64,000 bases of DNA, from NCBI GenBank assembly GCA_013398175.1, contig VZRZ01005362.1, positions 444,943 to 508,942 of the forward strand, read 5' to 3'. This stretch comes from Climacteris rufus (Eukaryota > Chordata > Aves > Passeriformes > Climacteridae). Position numbers and translations under genes: made by a program. The notes below the pieces were generated by a model. That model was given only the letters and a program-made list of their open reading frames with translations. It had not been told where the DNA came from and searched no databases. The stretch's first letter is position 1. Every line of letters begins with the position of its first letter. This document shows positions 37,801-49,472 of this stretch, one piece after another.

Positions 37801-40800
37801 TTTGTCATAAGGCTTTTATTCTCATTAAGGTAGGAGCTGCAGCTTATTGGAAAAGGCTCTTGATGCAAACACTCCAGACAGGGCTGTCCCCAGATCAAAT
37901 GATATTTGTCATGAGGACAGTTGTGCAAAGATTCACAGTGAGGAAAAAAATGCATCAGAAGATAGATTACAAGGTCTCCTTTCAAGGGCAAATAATTAGG
38001 CAGAACTGTGTAGTTTGGCTTTATGTAAGAATCATTCTCTAGTCTCTATTCTTATTACAAAACAGAGCTCGTTGGGAGGATAAAAGGGAATTTAATAAGC
38101 AGTTTCTGCAGTTCCTGCCACAGGAAGAAAACTTCAGCATAGCAAAGAATATACTGTTCCTTCCATATTTTCATATCACATGCAAATTTTACTGAGGAAT
38201 ATGATCCTGTGCTGAGTGAGAAATAGATATCCCTAGCTGTGTTGCAAACTGAGAAGATAACTTTTTTTTCTGACATGAGATGTTGAATTAAGAGAAAGAA
38301 CACCTCAGGCAGACATGAAGAGCAGTGCAGCTCTTCAATAAGTCAAGGAAACACAAGTAAGTGGGGTGGTGTTCTCAAAGCCCACCTTGGTGGGCTGTGC
38401 TTCTCATCCTTGCAATGGCCTCGTGAAGTGGAGGCCTTCTCACAACCCATGGGCAGAAAGCAGCAATAGTACAAAGGATTTGAACAGGTCATTATCATCA
38501 GTGGGGAGGGCACTTCAAGATGTGATTTACCTTATCCAGACAGAGCAGGGCCTCATCCCTAGATGCAGCAGTTTTGCACTACAGGCCCAGAAGAAGGCTG
38601 AACGTCCTGTTTGAAGCAGCTGCCCCACATCTGGAGGGGTGATGTTAGGACCAGGCTCCCCCCACCCCCAGAGGCAATGGGGATGCACTGCACTAAACCA
38701 TAAGAATCATCCAGCACTTGTCTTTGGTACTAATTTGTGAAGCCTCTTTCTCTGTTTGTTTGTTTGATGAGGCTCATTAGGGGCTAGTTGAAGGCTGCCA
38801 GCTCAGACTGCTGAGCAGGCTCTCAGCTGCGCTGGAGAGGCTCCATTCCAGCCAACGCTCCCCACACACACTGAGGCCGGATGTTTGCTTCCTTTCATGA
38901 TGGTTTTCTTTGTCTACTTGATTGTGGACTTGATTTGTCAAGTGCTATAAAAAACCCAACATTCTTCATCTCATCTGGATCCTTGCAGCTGTGGGGAGAG
39001 GAGGAGGCAGGGAGGCAAAGACTCCATGTTTTCAAGAACCAAAAGCTCCTACTCCATAATTTGTGCTGATTCCTGTCTGATACTTAAAGAAGGAGTTAAT
39101 TAAGGTTCCAGCTCCATTCTCTTCCTTCTACAGTACTGAACAGTTACTTTTATTTGTGGTCTACCTGTTTAGTGTCCCATTTGTTCTTGCAATAAAGACA
39201 TGCCTCATTGTCTTTCCCAATAGGAAGCCAGGAACTCTTGATACTCTAAAATAAAGAGGTTTAGCTTTAGGGTTATGATGTCAAGTGCTTGAAGGGTAAG
39301 AAATATATGGATCCCAGTTATGCAGGCTCCTTTAGAGGCTAAAGGTACATCCACATACACGGTGTTCCAATGCAGAGGGAAAACTTACATGGACATGTAT
39401 ATACGGGTGCCTTCACTGAAATTCTCACAGCAGTTTCCTGGGAAGAAAAAGGATGCCAAAATTGGCACCAGCTTTGAATTATAGAGAACATAATGTCCCT
39501 GGTGGAAATTATAACCCATTGTCTTTAGCCTCCTCTTAGTCCTCCTTTCTCTCCTGCACCCTCTATACCATCTTTTGTAGAGCTTTAAACTTCTGACTTA
39601 TTCTCCAGCCTTTTTTCTATTTCTGTTCATTCTTCCTTCTTCCAGGCCTTCACCTGCCCTTCTGTCCCACCCCTTACTTTGCTGTTACTCTACATCTCAC
39701 TCACAGTTTCTGTTCCCTCGTTCCATGTTGGATCTAGGCTACCTTCTCCACTTTCATCTCTGTCAGGCTGCCAGCTGCAGGAAACATCAGAAACACAGGA
39801 GAGGCGATTTCATCTTCTCAGTCCTGGAGCTTGTCACGTGCAAAGCCCCTGAAGGAGCAATAACCACAGGTGAAAGTCTTGCTTTGCTGTAAGATACTCT
39901 GTACAGAACAGGTTCAACCAGGAGACAGAGACAACCCCTGCAGTAGGCTCAAACATCCTTTGCCACAAATTCAGCATTAAATCAACCCTGATAGAGAAGA
40001 TCATCCTAATAAGAACTCTGGAAGTTTAAATCATGGCTAATTTGCTTTGGCTTTTCATGGGAAGGATAAAAGTTATGCTCAGCATTAGATAGGATCCTTC
40101 CCAAAATCACATGCTTCCCAAATTTTGAATCCTGCAAGAATTCTTGGTGCAACTGTTGTCACATTTGGTTGGGATGCTTCTCTTTTTGGTAGGAAAAAAT
40201 CCTGTATTAATTTCACTTTACTTTGGGAACATTTGAATTATTTTTACTCAGCCTTCTGTAGAAAAATCAGCTTGAGGGTTACACTTTTGCAGGCACAGGG
40301 AAATATCAGCAGAAATCAGCAATTCTGGCAATCCTTTTAACACTGGAAAAGCAAGTCCTTTCTTTCAGCAGGCAGTGGCTGTGGCTCCCTGTATGTCTTG
40401 CCACAAGGTACAATGAAAGCCTGATTTCCCTGAAAGTAACAGATCCCTCACATATAAACAAGCTTTTCTGAAAATTAAATTTGTCTCTCTTTTTTGCTCA
40501 TTTCAGAAAAAGAGAAAAGCCTATTTCAAAGAAAGATAGGCCCAAACCTTCTGAACTCCTTTGGAGTACTCAAGTGCAATAGCTGGTCCTATCCGACTTG
40601 GAGGAGCAAAGAAACTGTGGCTTCTCTGATATTTGGATTTCATTGTACGGCAGCTGGTAGAGTCCTCTGAAATGAGTTTTTCCAGGAAATATAATAAAGT
40701 AAAACTGGAACATAAATAGAAACCATGAAAAATATAAGTCTGAAGGCATTGAAAATGCCAATACATTAAATTTTCAATTTAATCAAAGTCATGGGTCATT

Positions 40801-41551
40801 TAATGCAATATGAAGAAAAAATACTGAGAAATGAAATCATGGAAGTTTTTTCTGCTGCAGTTTGTCTAAAAGATTCAAGTTATATTGACTTTCTCTAGAT
40901 CTCAACTTGTTTTAAATAAACTGACCCACTCAATCCATGGCATGTGGGATTGTTTGATCACTGAAAAAAAAAAAAGCAACAGTTAAAAGGGGTGCAAGCC
41001 TGTGCTTACAGCGTGTGTGGAGTTCCAAGAAATGTGTGGCTCCCAGGAATAAAATTCCTTTGGCATGAATCTAAACCTTATTAAACTCCATATATTTCTG
41101 GTGATTTTGGTGTCTGTAGTTTTGGCTATAAATTAACTAAGTTCTGAGCATTATAACAGCAAATGTTTGATCCCAAGGTTAAGGTCAAGCTATCCTTGTG
41201 TGCACTCAGTAATGCTTGGGATCAGGAATTGCTTCACTCTGATTCCACCCACTTTATGCTTTGTTGCCAGGTCTTCTGTGCAAAGCTGCTCAGAAACTTG
41301 AAATGTTATTTTGATGCTTTGTTAGGAAATAGGGAAAAGCATAAACTTTCTGTAAGGCCTAACTACTAGTCATGAAAAATAAAAAAACAAACAGGAGAAT
41401 AAAGTGGATGGTTCATATGAGTTCACACTGGAACACAGATGCTACACTGGAACACAGATGCATCTGTATTTTAAATGGGAAGGATGTACAAAAACCAGCT
41501 CCTGCTCCATGTGAAATTCTGTATATTCACAGTTAGAAAATAAAATAAATT
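34837..41551. other. Long repeat-poor stretch, no gene recognised
   Basis: About 6.7 kb with no named transposon. Many open frames of 60-104 codons on both strands, for example 37455-37769 plus, show no recognisable domain. A 19-bp tandem duplication lies at 41425-41461. Short TTTG repeats occur at about 38754-38765 and an A-run at about 40964-40975. I see no RNA gene. Confidence 0.5.
41425..41461. repeat. 19-bp tandem duplication
   Basis: ACACTGGAACACAGATGC appears at 41425 and again at 41444, period 19. It is a small local duplication about 90 bp before the CR1 fragment at 41552. Confidence 0.9.
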
Positions 41552-41711
41552 ATCACAGAATCATAGAATGGTTTGTGTTGGAAGAAACCTTAGAGATCAT
41601 CTATTCCACTCCCCTGCCCTGGGCAGGGACATCTTCTACTACACCAGGTTGCTCTTAATCCCACCCAAACTGGCTTGAACACTTCCAGGGATGGGGCACC
41701 CACAGCTTCTG
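41552..41711 (-). mobile_element. CR1 3' end fragment (antisense)
   Basis: It starts TCACAGAATCATAGAATGG, then TTTGTGTTGGAAGAAACCTT, AGAGATCATCTATTCC and CCCTGCCCTGGGCAGGGACA. ACCAGGTTGCTCTTAATCC and GAACACTTCCAGGGATGGGG follow. This is the reverse complement of the CR1 3' untranslated region. Similarity ends at CCCACAGCTTCTG. No coding sequence is left. Confidence 0.95.
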
Positions 41712-41953
41712 CCTTTTGTTTGTTTTCCCCCAACATCAGAGTTCAAACAACCTCCCTGCAGTGCTTGTTCCATGTCTGCTTGGGGCAAGGCACGCTTGCA
41801 TCTGCACAGGAGTTCTGGGTGGAGGCAGCTGCCTGCAGAGCCTTTACTCCAGCTTATTCTGGGCTTTGTTTTTCACTTAAATGGGAAAGTCCTGTATCTG
41901 CTTACTTCATCTAAAGCCAAACTCAAAATGCATTTGATTCTGCCTGCTATGAG

Positions 41954-42001
41954 GGTAACTACTGTGACTCTGAGGCTCTGAGGTAACTACTGTGACTCTG
42001 A
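41954..42001. repeat. 20-bp direct repeat with 28-bp period
   Basis: GGTAACTACTGTGACTCTGA occurs exactly at 41954-41973 and 41982-42001, separated by GGCTCTGA. It is a local duplication with no recognised function. Confidence 0.9.
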
Positions 42002-43747
42002 TCAGAAATCACCCATCCACACTGCTGATCCTTTATACTGATGGAGAGTAATACATGTTTCTTTCCCATATGTTCAACCTAACCACAGGTTTGCTGTTTC
42101 TGAGCAATCAATGAAACACAGATGATAGATAACTCTTTTCTGTTTCATTATTTTCCAGGTTTATCTCTCCAAGCCTGGCTGCACACTGTAAATGGCAAAC
42201 ACAGAGCTATTCCCCTAGTCAGACGTGGAATGTGATGGTTCTGTCCTCCACCATATAATTTAAAACCTGCTTTCACCCTTGGCAAATCTCTCAATTAAAA
42301 TCCCAATCACAACTTTTCTTGGGCCTCTGGATATCCTAAACCCAAGGGGAGAAACATACTTTTCTACTAAAAAAAAGCAGGTGATGGTTCATCTCTGCCC
42401 AATAGATTTGTCATGCAGAAAAAAAAAATGCATTAAAAGAAACTAGTGCTTCTTAGAATCAGGAAATTCAGAGATAGCAAAGATGCCAGTTTGTATTTTG
42501 AGTTTAACAGGATGAAATAACTGGGCATGTAATAATATTTTAATTGAAAATTGTACCAAGATCACTTTAAACAGCTAAATAATTACACTGCCTTTCTTTT
42601 CAGGCCTCTAAGGAAACAATGAGGTTATGTAAGAATGAAGTGCAACAGAAAAAATCATTGTCTGATATTTTTGAACAATTGGATCTGATTTGTCACTGTG
42701 TTTATATTTAGATGCTTTATAGACCAAGGCACACTGGAGGAATTAGGTTTTGCTTATGTGAAAATTCAGGCAAGATATTAATTTTGTTCTGTAGCCTTTT
42801 TTAAGCTTGGGTTTTAACATTCTTCATTGCCTGCCACACAGGGGTAATGGTCAACATCTGCCAGTACCACCATAAGCAATATTGGTGATCTTGAGTTGTG
42901 ACTGGAATTGGAAGATTTGCTGAAAACTGTGAGGTTAAATAATACCAACAAAACAAAACATAACAAAAAAAGAGTTGTTTTCATCTGTCCCATTTTCTCA
43001 GGCATTCACATTTGCAAACTTTTCCATGTGTCAGTAAGAAAGAGCTAGAAAAAAACTTTCTCATGCATTAAAAAAGAGAAACTGAGTTTCCCATGTTCCA
43101 GGAGCTGGGACTGTAGAAAGGACAACAGAATAAATTCCGGGAATTGCAATGTTCTGTAACAGAAATAGTTGGTGAGAGTTGAAATGTTCCTTTGACTACA
43201 TAACTTTGATATTTAAATTATCTTGCTGCATTCCCTTCCTATGAAAACCAAACCATATTGACAATAATAACCTAATATCATAATAGAGTTTTATCATGGC
43301 CATTAGCTGGCATCTCCAGTGGAAATAAATGCCTGTTATTAGTCCAATCTATCACAACAACTTGCAGCATTTAGGACATTCCCTTGGGTCACCACTGCTC
43401 ACACCTCCAATAGTAAATCTTAAATTGTGACCATTAATGTCTTTTTCATGTGGATGTCCACTGTCTTCTATATCTGTTTGTCTTCTAGAACATGGCAGAT
43501 TTTTTTATGCAGCAGGGAAAATGGTGGTTAATGAATGATAGAAAAACATAATTTGTCCTATTAAAGCCAAGACTTTTTTTTCCTGTTTCAGTGTGGTTTA
43601 GACCTTGTTGTTGTAGGAACAGCATGATAAATATTTTATGAACAGGATCCAGCAAACACACAGTGGTAGGATGCTGCCATGATTAAAGGAGGTGTTTATA
43701 CTTACAGATAGTTTCTGAGTCCAGCTGCCACAAAACAATGCTTACTC

Positions 43748-44230
43748 GTGCTGGAACAGGATGTCCAGATGCCCTGGATAGCTCTGGCATTTGCACTCTG
43801 CTCCTTTCCTCGACCTTGCCCCCCTGACAAGGTGTCTCAGGTGCCCTTCTGTTTCTCCTTAAAGATCAGCTGGTCAGCAACAGAAGCCCCAACAGTGCCC
43901 TCAGCTGCAGCCCCCAGTCTGCAACCCAACACCAACAACACTTGCCAAAAAGCTCTGTGCAAATCACTCCTGCCAGGAAAATCCCTTACATTTCTAGCTG
44001 CTTTCAATTCCTCCCAGTTAGAGCAGGAATTTAACATCCCTCCCACCCTGCTTCCTTCAAGATCTTCTCACCAGGTCCAGCAAAGACTTTATGACACTGG
44101 CACAGGGAAAGGCTGGCTGCTTCCTGCCTGCCCAGCAGGACCCTCCTGCCAGCCACCCTTCAGAGAATTACTGCTAATTGCAGCAAAGAGCTTCCTGCTC
44201 AGACTCCTGCCACTAGACAGACCTTCCTGA
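43748..44230 (+). other. 160-codon open frame, probably not a gene
   Basis: The frame opens with an ATG at 43748 and runs to a TGA at 44228-44230 with no stop. The predicted peptide is proline-, serine- and leucine-rich. It has no signal peptide I would trust, no transmembrane pattern and no domain I recognise. A minus-strand frame is also open at 43837-44046. The open state goes with the locally C-rich base composition, which lowers stop frequency. A frame of this length is not surprising by chance in six frames over 64 kb. It could instead be decayed coding sequence of an unrecognised repeat. Confidence 0.15.
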
Positions 44231-44444
44231 GCACTGCAATCCTGTCACCTGGCAGTAAACCCACCTCTCCCTCCTGGCATCACCAGCTGACAAAATGGAA
44301 TAAGGACAAGTAAGCCAAGCTGTATGTTTAAAGCAGTCTTTGCAAGAGCAAATCCCTTCCCTGACAAAGAGGTAGTGGGAATAGAATTGTATTGTTCGGC
44401 AGGAGGATATTTACTTTGGAAAACATGGTTACCACCCCAATATC

Positions 44445-44664
44445 AGAATATTCGGAAGAAATTCTTCACTGTGAGTGTGGTAAGACACTGGAACAGGTTC
44501 TCCAGAGAAGTTGTGGATAGCCCATCCCTGGCAATGATCAAGGCCAGGCTGGATGGCGCTCTGAGCAACCTGGTGTAGTGGAAGGTGTCCCTCCACATGG
44601 CAGCGGGATTGGAACTGGATGAGGCCCCTTCCAATCTAAACCCATTCTATGATTCTATGATTTT
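44445..44664 (+). mobile_element. CR1 3' end with ORF2 C-terminal remnant
   Basis: Translation within 44324-44578 gives IRKKFFTVSVVRHWNRFSRE with VVDSPSLAMIKARLDGALS, the C-terminus pattern of the CR1 polyprotein. The 3' untranslated part follows with TGGAAGGTGTCCCTCCACAT, TTGGAACTGGATGAGGCCCC and TTCCAATCTAAACCC, ending in two ATTCTATG-type repeats (44643-44662). The intact tail and readable frame suggest a fairly young copy. It is 5'-truncated and non-functional. Confidence 0.95.
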
Positions 44665-46334
44665 ATAAGCATAAATTATTCCAGGCCAAGAAAAGCCTGC
44701 TCCGTGTCAAATCAAATGACAGGATAATTCTTAGTTGTCGAGAAATATGGGGTAAGAAACGCTGGACCAGTGGGTGAAGATAGTGCATTCCCTTGCCCTC
44801 AGTGAATTACTGAGGGCCTGCTGTGTGGGTTGAGCTTGGTGGCTTAAAAAGAAACTCAAGTGTTCCCTCATAAAGTGAAAAGTAATTCCTAATGCACTCG
44901 CGCGTTATGCAAGAGTGAAGGCAAGTGGCAAACTAGAGGAAGCAAAATCCATTTTGTTATGACTCAGTCAGTGGGAGAAGGCTGGGAGTCAGCCAGAGGT
45001 TAAAAATGGATTTGCCTGTTTAATCTGTTCAGCCTCAGTGGCAGGGCTGGAGCAGGAGCCGTTCACTTCTTGCTCCGCAGTGCCTGCCCTGTTGCAGGGT
45101 TCTCTCCTCCTCCACCTCCTCCTCCTCCTCCTGCCCCTCATGCTCTCCCGACCCACCCAGCACCATCCCCTGAGCCCATTCAGTGGCTCCTAAGGAAAAG
45201 CTCGATCTCATTTTCCTTCTCCCGCTGGTTTTGCAGTTTATTTGCTGTTCAGCAGTGAGGAGAAGGCCAAGGGGCAAACTCCTTCCTTGCTGCTGGCTCA
45301 CAACCCTTCAGAGGGGCCCAGTGCAATAACACAGACCAAATCCCATCCGCACAAGAGCCAAGCTTGGGAATTCCACCGGGCATCGCTGTTCCCCTCCCCT
45401 GTGTGTCTGTAGGTGCACTCAGGTGTGTTCCTGCACAGCCCTCAGATGTTCCTAGAGAAACCTCTAGAACCGTGGCTGAGGATAATATCGAACTGCAAAA
45501 AAAGCTGCTTCTGCCCAACCACCTCCCTGTTCCCTCCCCGTCCCACCATGGCTGACTGCAGAGGGTGAATATAGAAAAATGTAAACATTTCTGTGAGCAA
45601 TTTTGATATTGCTGTAAGTGCTGAAAGTGTCATCAACTGATCTGATGCTCTCAGATAGTAATTTTTGTCTTACAAAAAGGCTGTTCTTACACTTTCTTTT
45701 TCCACAACATTTATATGACTCAATTTTCTGCAACAGCACTTTAATCCAGTCAATTTAAACATTAACTTCTAGACAGGGTTGAATTATTTGCAGATGAAAT
45801 AACACATAAATTGCATTTGTTTTTTAGAAGATGGTGTGGATACCAACTGATGCTTTTGTTCTAACAGGAAAGTCATTGCTCACTGAAGAGGTGAGTAGCC
45901 AGTAATAAAACTTAGCAAAATCTTAGAGAAACACTGCTACTGGTTTCTTGTTTTCTCCAGTAAACAAAGTGCACTCCATCATAATATCAATTCCTGATGT
46001 GGTCCACACTGAGGAAAGAGCCTATGTGGACACAAGGACAATTAGTGGTACAGTCTGTGTTTTGTTATCAAGTGTCAAAGCAAGAAATTATGGTTTAAAG
46101 TAATTCTTTAATGGAATATGAGACATCCAGATACTTCCAAAGCAGAAAAGGCAGAAATACAAAGTAGAAATAGAAGCAAATTAAAAAAAAAATTGGAAAA
46201 TGATATTTATATACTTTGAGGGAGGGGGAAAAGGCCAGGAAAATGCAAAACAAAGTAAGGTTTTTTGTCAGGTCTAAATGGCTCATATTTGATAACTGAG
46301 AGCTTATTCTCTGTTATCACTGTAGTCCAGGGAA
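44665..46334. other. Unique DNA with a CpG- and C-rich zone at about 44.9-45.56 kb
   Basis: The stretch is distinct from its surroundings. CpG dinucleotides cluster at 44898-44905 (CTCGCGCG) and recur through about 45060-45550. A CCT repeat lies at 45105-45132. Several frames are open on both strands (60-91 codons) with no recognised domain. This could be a small CpG-island-like element, an exon or promoter region, or just a GC-rich patch. I cannot support a gene model. After about 45560 the DNA is AT-rich again. Confidence 0.45.
45105..45132. repeat. Imperfect (CCT)n microsatellite
   Basis: A run of CTC/CCT triplets with one CAC interruption. Its antisense translation gives the glutamate-rich stretch in a short minus-strand open frame (45035-45301), which I do not treat as a gene. 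Confidence 0.85.
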
Positions 46335-46504
46335 ATGCTAGATTTTCACTGTAAGCAATTAAATTAATCCTTTTTTTTTTTTTTTTTTGCACTTTTTCTT
46401 TGTTTCNNNNNNNNNNNNNNNNNNNNNNNNNNNNATGTTATATTTTCACTTTAAGCAATTAAATTAATTTTTTTTTTTTTTTTTTTGCACTTGTTCTTTG
46501 TTTC
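46335..46504. other. Assembly gap of 28 N with duplicated flanks
   Basis: Twenty-eight N lie at 46407-46434. The 72 nt before (46335-46406) and about 70 nt after (46435-46504) are near copies, offset by exactly 100. Each reads ATG, a TTTTCACT core, AAGCAATTAAATTAAT, a T-run, then GCACTT and TTCTTTGTTTC. The T-run probably broke the assembly and the same locus was written on both sides. A true tandem duplication is the less likely alternative. Confidence 0.85.
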
Positions 46505-47511
46505 CTTAACTGTACAGTGTGATTAATTGGTATCAACCCAAGTTGTTTGTATCAGTTTATTCATTTGTAAAGACCACCAGCTTTCAATCCAGTTCTTCTT
46601 CATTCACTGTCCTGGTACAGTAATCTTTCCAGAATACACATTAATTTGTGCTCAACTAATGTTTGTTTTTTGAAATATGTTTGTATGTGTGTGCAGTGTC
46701 AGCGTTTGATGAACTTAATCAGGAAATCCAAAGACGGATTTATTGCCTGAATCATTAGACTTATGGGTTTTTTATTCATTAGGCATTTGTACACACAACA
46801 CCTTTTAAAAAATACTTGGTCACCACACAGAGGTGATTAACATTGCTGGCAGGACCATTTTATTTAGTTCAATACTATAGTTAAATCTTATGCTCCAACA
46901 TCAGCTAAATTCCTTGATCCAAAGCCATCAGGCCCATGACATTTATAATCAGCTATCCCTACCCCATCTAACTTCCTTTTCTCCCAAATACATTGTTCTC
47001 AGCTAGGCTTTTTCATTCTTTAAAACAAGACTTTATAAAAAAAGTTGTTTTGTTTTGTTTTTGTTTTTTGGTTTTTTTTTTTTAATTTGGCTTCCATTAG
47101 GGTAAAGCTCAGCCAGGCAAAGATAATACTCAAACACTTAAAATCTTGGAAGTGGTTTTGTTTAAATTCTTAGAGCCTCTTACATAGTTCAGCCTGCTTT
47201 AAATGTTTAGAGTAATTTAAACCTCCTATAGGCTCACAACTGAAATGAGCACACGTGTGCACCACTCATGGCATTTGTTCAAGGTCATGGGAAAAATTCA
47301 CTTATTCTTTGTTTCCACCTCTTTTGTCTCAAGTCCCTTGTCAAACACTAACCCCAGAGTAAAATGATTAAAAGAACATGAGTAGAAACATGATTAATAC
47401 TGCTAAAAATTCTTGAATCCATTAGTGTGTAACTTTAAAGAGCTGTATCTTGGAGGTACAATAAAAAAATCTGAGATCAGTAAAAGAACTGTGTCATGTA
47501 AGTCTCTGCAT
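46505..47511. other. Unique AT-rich DNA with a T-rich simple tract
   Basis: A T-rich tract of TTTTG-like units followed by a 12-T run occupies about 47045-47083. Nothing else is recognisable, and open frames are short. Confidence 0.6.
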
Positions 47512-47613
47512 CTAGTGGAAAGTATCCCTGCCCATAGTAGAGGGGTTGGAACTAGATGACCTTTAAGGTCCCTTCCAATCTAAACCATTCTGTAATTCTG
47601 TGATTCTATGATC
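47512..47613 (+). mobile_element. CR1 3' tail fragment
   Basis: CTAGTGGAAAGTATCCCTGC, then AGGGGTTGGAACTAGATGAC, CTTTAAGGTCCCTTCCAATC and TAAACCATTC. It ends in TGTAATTCTGTGATTCTATG, three copies of the CR1 terminal repeat. Only the 3' untranslated end remains. Confidence 0.95.
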
Positions 47614-47825
47614 TGAAAATTCTCTATGAGTACCGAAAAAAAAAAGTATAAGAAAATTGTAACTCAATGTTTGAGCAGTATTCTTCACTATGCTGCTAAG
47701 ATTTATAAAACAAGTCAAGTTTGGAACTTCTCTTTTCAAAAAATACTGTTTAGATCTCAAACTTTCTTTTTAGAACTTGTAGGGAAACCTGTAGGGAAAC
47801 TGCCAGAACTTTGCCAGAAGTATGG
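47614..47825. other. Unique spacer between two CR1 tails
   Basis: About 210 bp of AT-rich DNA with an A-run at 47635-47645 and a small duplication, TGTAGGGAAAC at 47778 and 47791 (period 13). No gene seen. Confidence 0.55.
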
Positions 47826-47909
47826 GGTGACCCTACTTGAGCAGGGAGGTTGGACCAGATGACCCCCTGTGTTCCCTTCCAGCCTTACCCGTGTTGTGAT
47901 TCTGTGAAA
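47826..47909 (+). mobile_element. CR1 3' tail fragment, different subtype
   Basis: GAGCAGGGAGGTTGGACCAG, ATGACCCCCTGTGTTCCCTT and CCAGCCTTACCC, ending GTGATTCTGTGAAAT. The GACCAGATGACC and TTCCAGCC wording marks another CR1 subtype from the neighbour at 47512. Both are in the same orientation but are separate insertions. Confidence 0.85.
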
Positions 47910-49340
47910 TTTTAGTCAGAATCTTAATTCTCAGGATTCCTTTCAAACTGTTTTGCTCCTTTAAGAAAGTCTTAGCCTTCAAGTTAAAATCCAGTACAGG
48001 GAATTTGAATATATATGGAATTTGCTGAAAGATTACAGAAGCAACAGGAATTCTTAAACAGTAGTGTTTAATTAGAGGGTTTGCTACAAAGCTCCAGATC
48101 CTGCAGATGAGTGGTGTGTAACAGAAGGCATGTTCAGAAAATATGCTTTCATGTAATTTTATCATTTGTTCTATTTATCTAAACAATGTAGCTAATCTTA
48201 GCAGCTCATATGAGCTTTATGAATTCATATCTAGCACCTTCAAAATAACAAAAAGTCATCAGATATGAAGCAAGAGTGCAAATACAAATATTTCAGATGT
48301 AAATGTTTCAGTCCATAACAATTTCAGGGCACCCCACGCCATGCACTAAAAGCATTTGTGAATGGAGGTCAAATCAAGCAGCAGCTGCAGTTTGTGCAAG
48401 ACATCCTCTGCTTCCAGCTTTTCCAGGATGGAACTGAGCTTGTTTCTACCTTTAAAAACATATATGCTAGCTGATTGCTGCTATGCAGATGATGGCTGAA
48501 TGAAGGAGGAAGAATAAGTAGGAGAAAGAACAGAAGACAGAAAAATACAAATGTGCGCTTATTCTGTTCCTTGTTTTCCTCCCACATGCAAAGAGCAGCA
48601 GGACAGCAGTAACAAAACATCTTTGTCTTCATGAAGAAATAGCACCAAGGCCTGTGCTGCTGTTCCTTAATGAAGGAATGGTCCAGTCTCCAAATAAATC
48701 TTCATTAATCAAGAAATTCCTACTTCAAAGATACATGCACAAAACTTTTTCATTTCAGTTTTAATTCATTCTCTGAAACCCCGGGATCCAGATTTCTTTC
48801 AAGGGTGTTTTTCTTCGTGATCCCTTTTATTCTTCCTGCCTACAGAGTGTCCATCACCATGGGGGATCTGAGTGCAAATCTCTCCACCTAAGCAGAACTC
48901 ACCTATGAAACCCCTTGGCATTGGGAGGTCCTGGAGCACATTAGCATTGATGGCTGAGGTGCTGCTTGGGCCTTGGCACTACTTAATTTATTAATGCAGG
49001 TATAAAATAGAGTCCAACTTTGACAGCTACAGTCAGCAGCTCACCCTGGCTGATGACCCCTATGACCTGTGATGCTCCCACACTTAACAATGTTGTTACC
49101 AGTGACACTCAATGGATCATGTGTCCTCAGCCACCCAAATGTATCTGCCAGCAGCAAGAGCCCTCCTGGACTCTGTTTGCTTGCCAACCACACAGGCAGA
49201 AACTGTTTTATAAACTGCAAATCCGCAGTGGAGATTGCAGTCAGTTTATCTGTGCTGCCTCAAATGTGTCACTTGCTGGGCTTTAGCAGGTGAGCGTCTC
49301 ACACAGCTTGGTGGAAGTCAGCCAAGCTTTCCCGGCTGGT
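47910..49340. other. Unique DNA, no gene recognised
   Basis: Two plus-strand frames overlap at 49020-49293 (88 and 74 codons) in a more GC-balanced part just before the next CR1. Neither has a recognisable domain. A minus-strand frame of 110 codons (47833-48165) starts from the CR1 tail antisense and is not convincing. Confidence 0.5.
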
Positions 49341-49472
49341 GTGCAAGGCCAGGCTGGATGGGGCTCTGGGGAAACTGGGCTAGTGGGAGGTGTCCCTGCC
49401 CATAGCAGGGGGTGTTGGAACTGGATGGTCTTTAAAGTCCCTTCCAACACAAACCACTCCATGATTCTATGA
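49341..49472 (+). mobile_element. CR1 3' end fragment
   Basis: GCAAGGCCAGGCTGGATGGG, GCTAGTGGGAGGTGTCCCTG, TGGAACTGGATGGTCTTTAA with AGTCCCTTCCAACAC, then CCATGATTCTATGA. It is the CR1 3' untranslated region with a well-preserved tail, so probably a relatively young insertion. No coding sequence. Confidence 0.95.

Larger units (their letters stand above)
41712..44444. other. Unique DNA; C-rich 160-codon open frame without homology
   Basis: Mostly AT-rich unique DNA. The part at 43748-44230 is visibly C-rich on the plus strand and carries an uninterrupted 160-codon frame (see separate entry). A direct 20-bp repeat with period 28 lies at 41954-42001. No transposon is recognisable. Confidence 0.5.
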
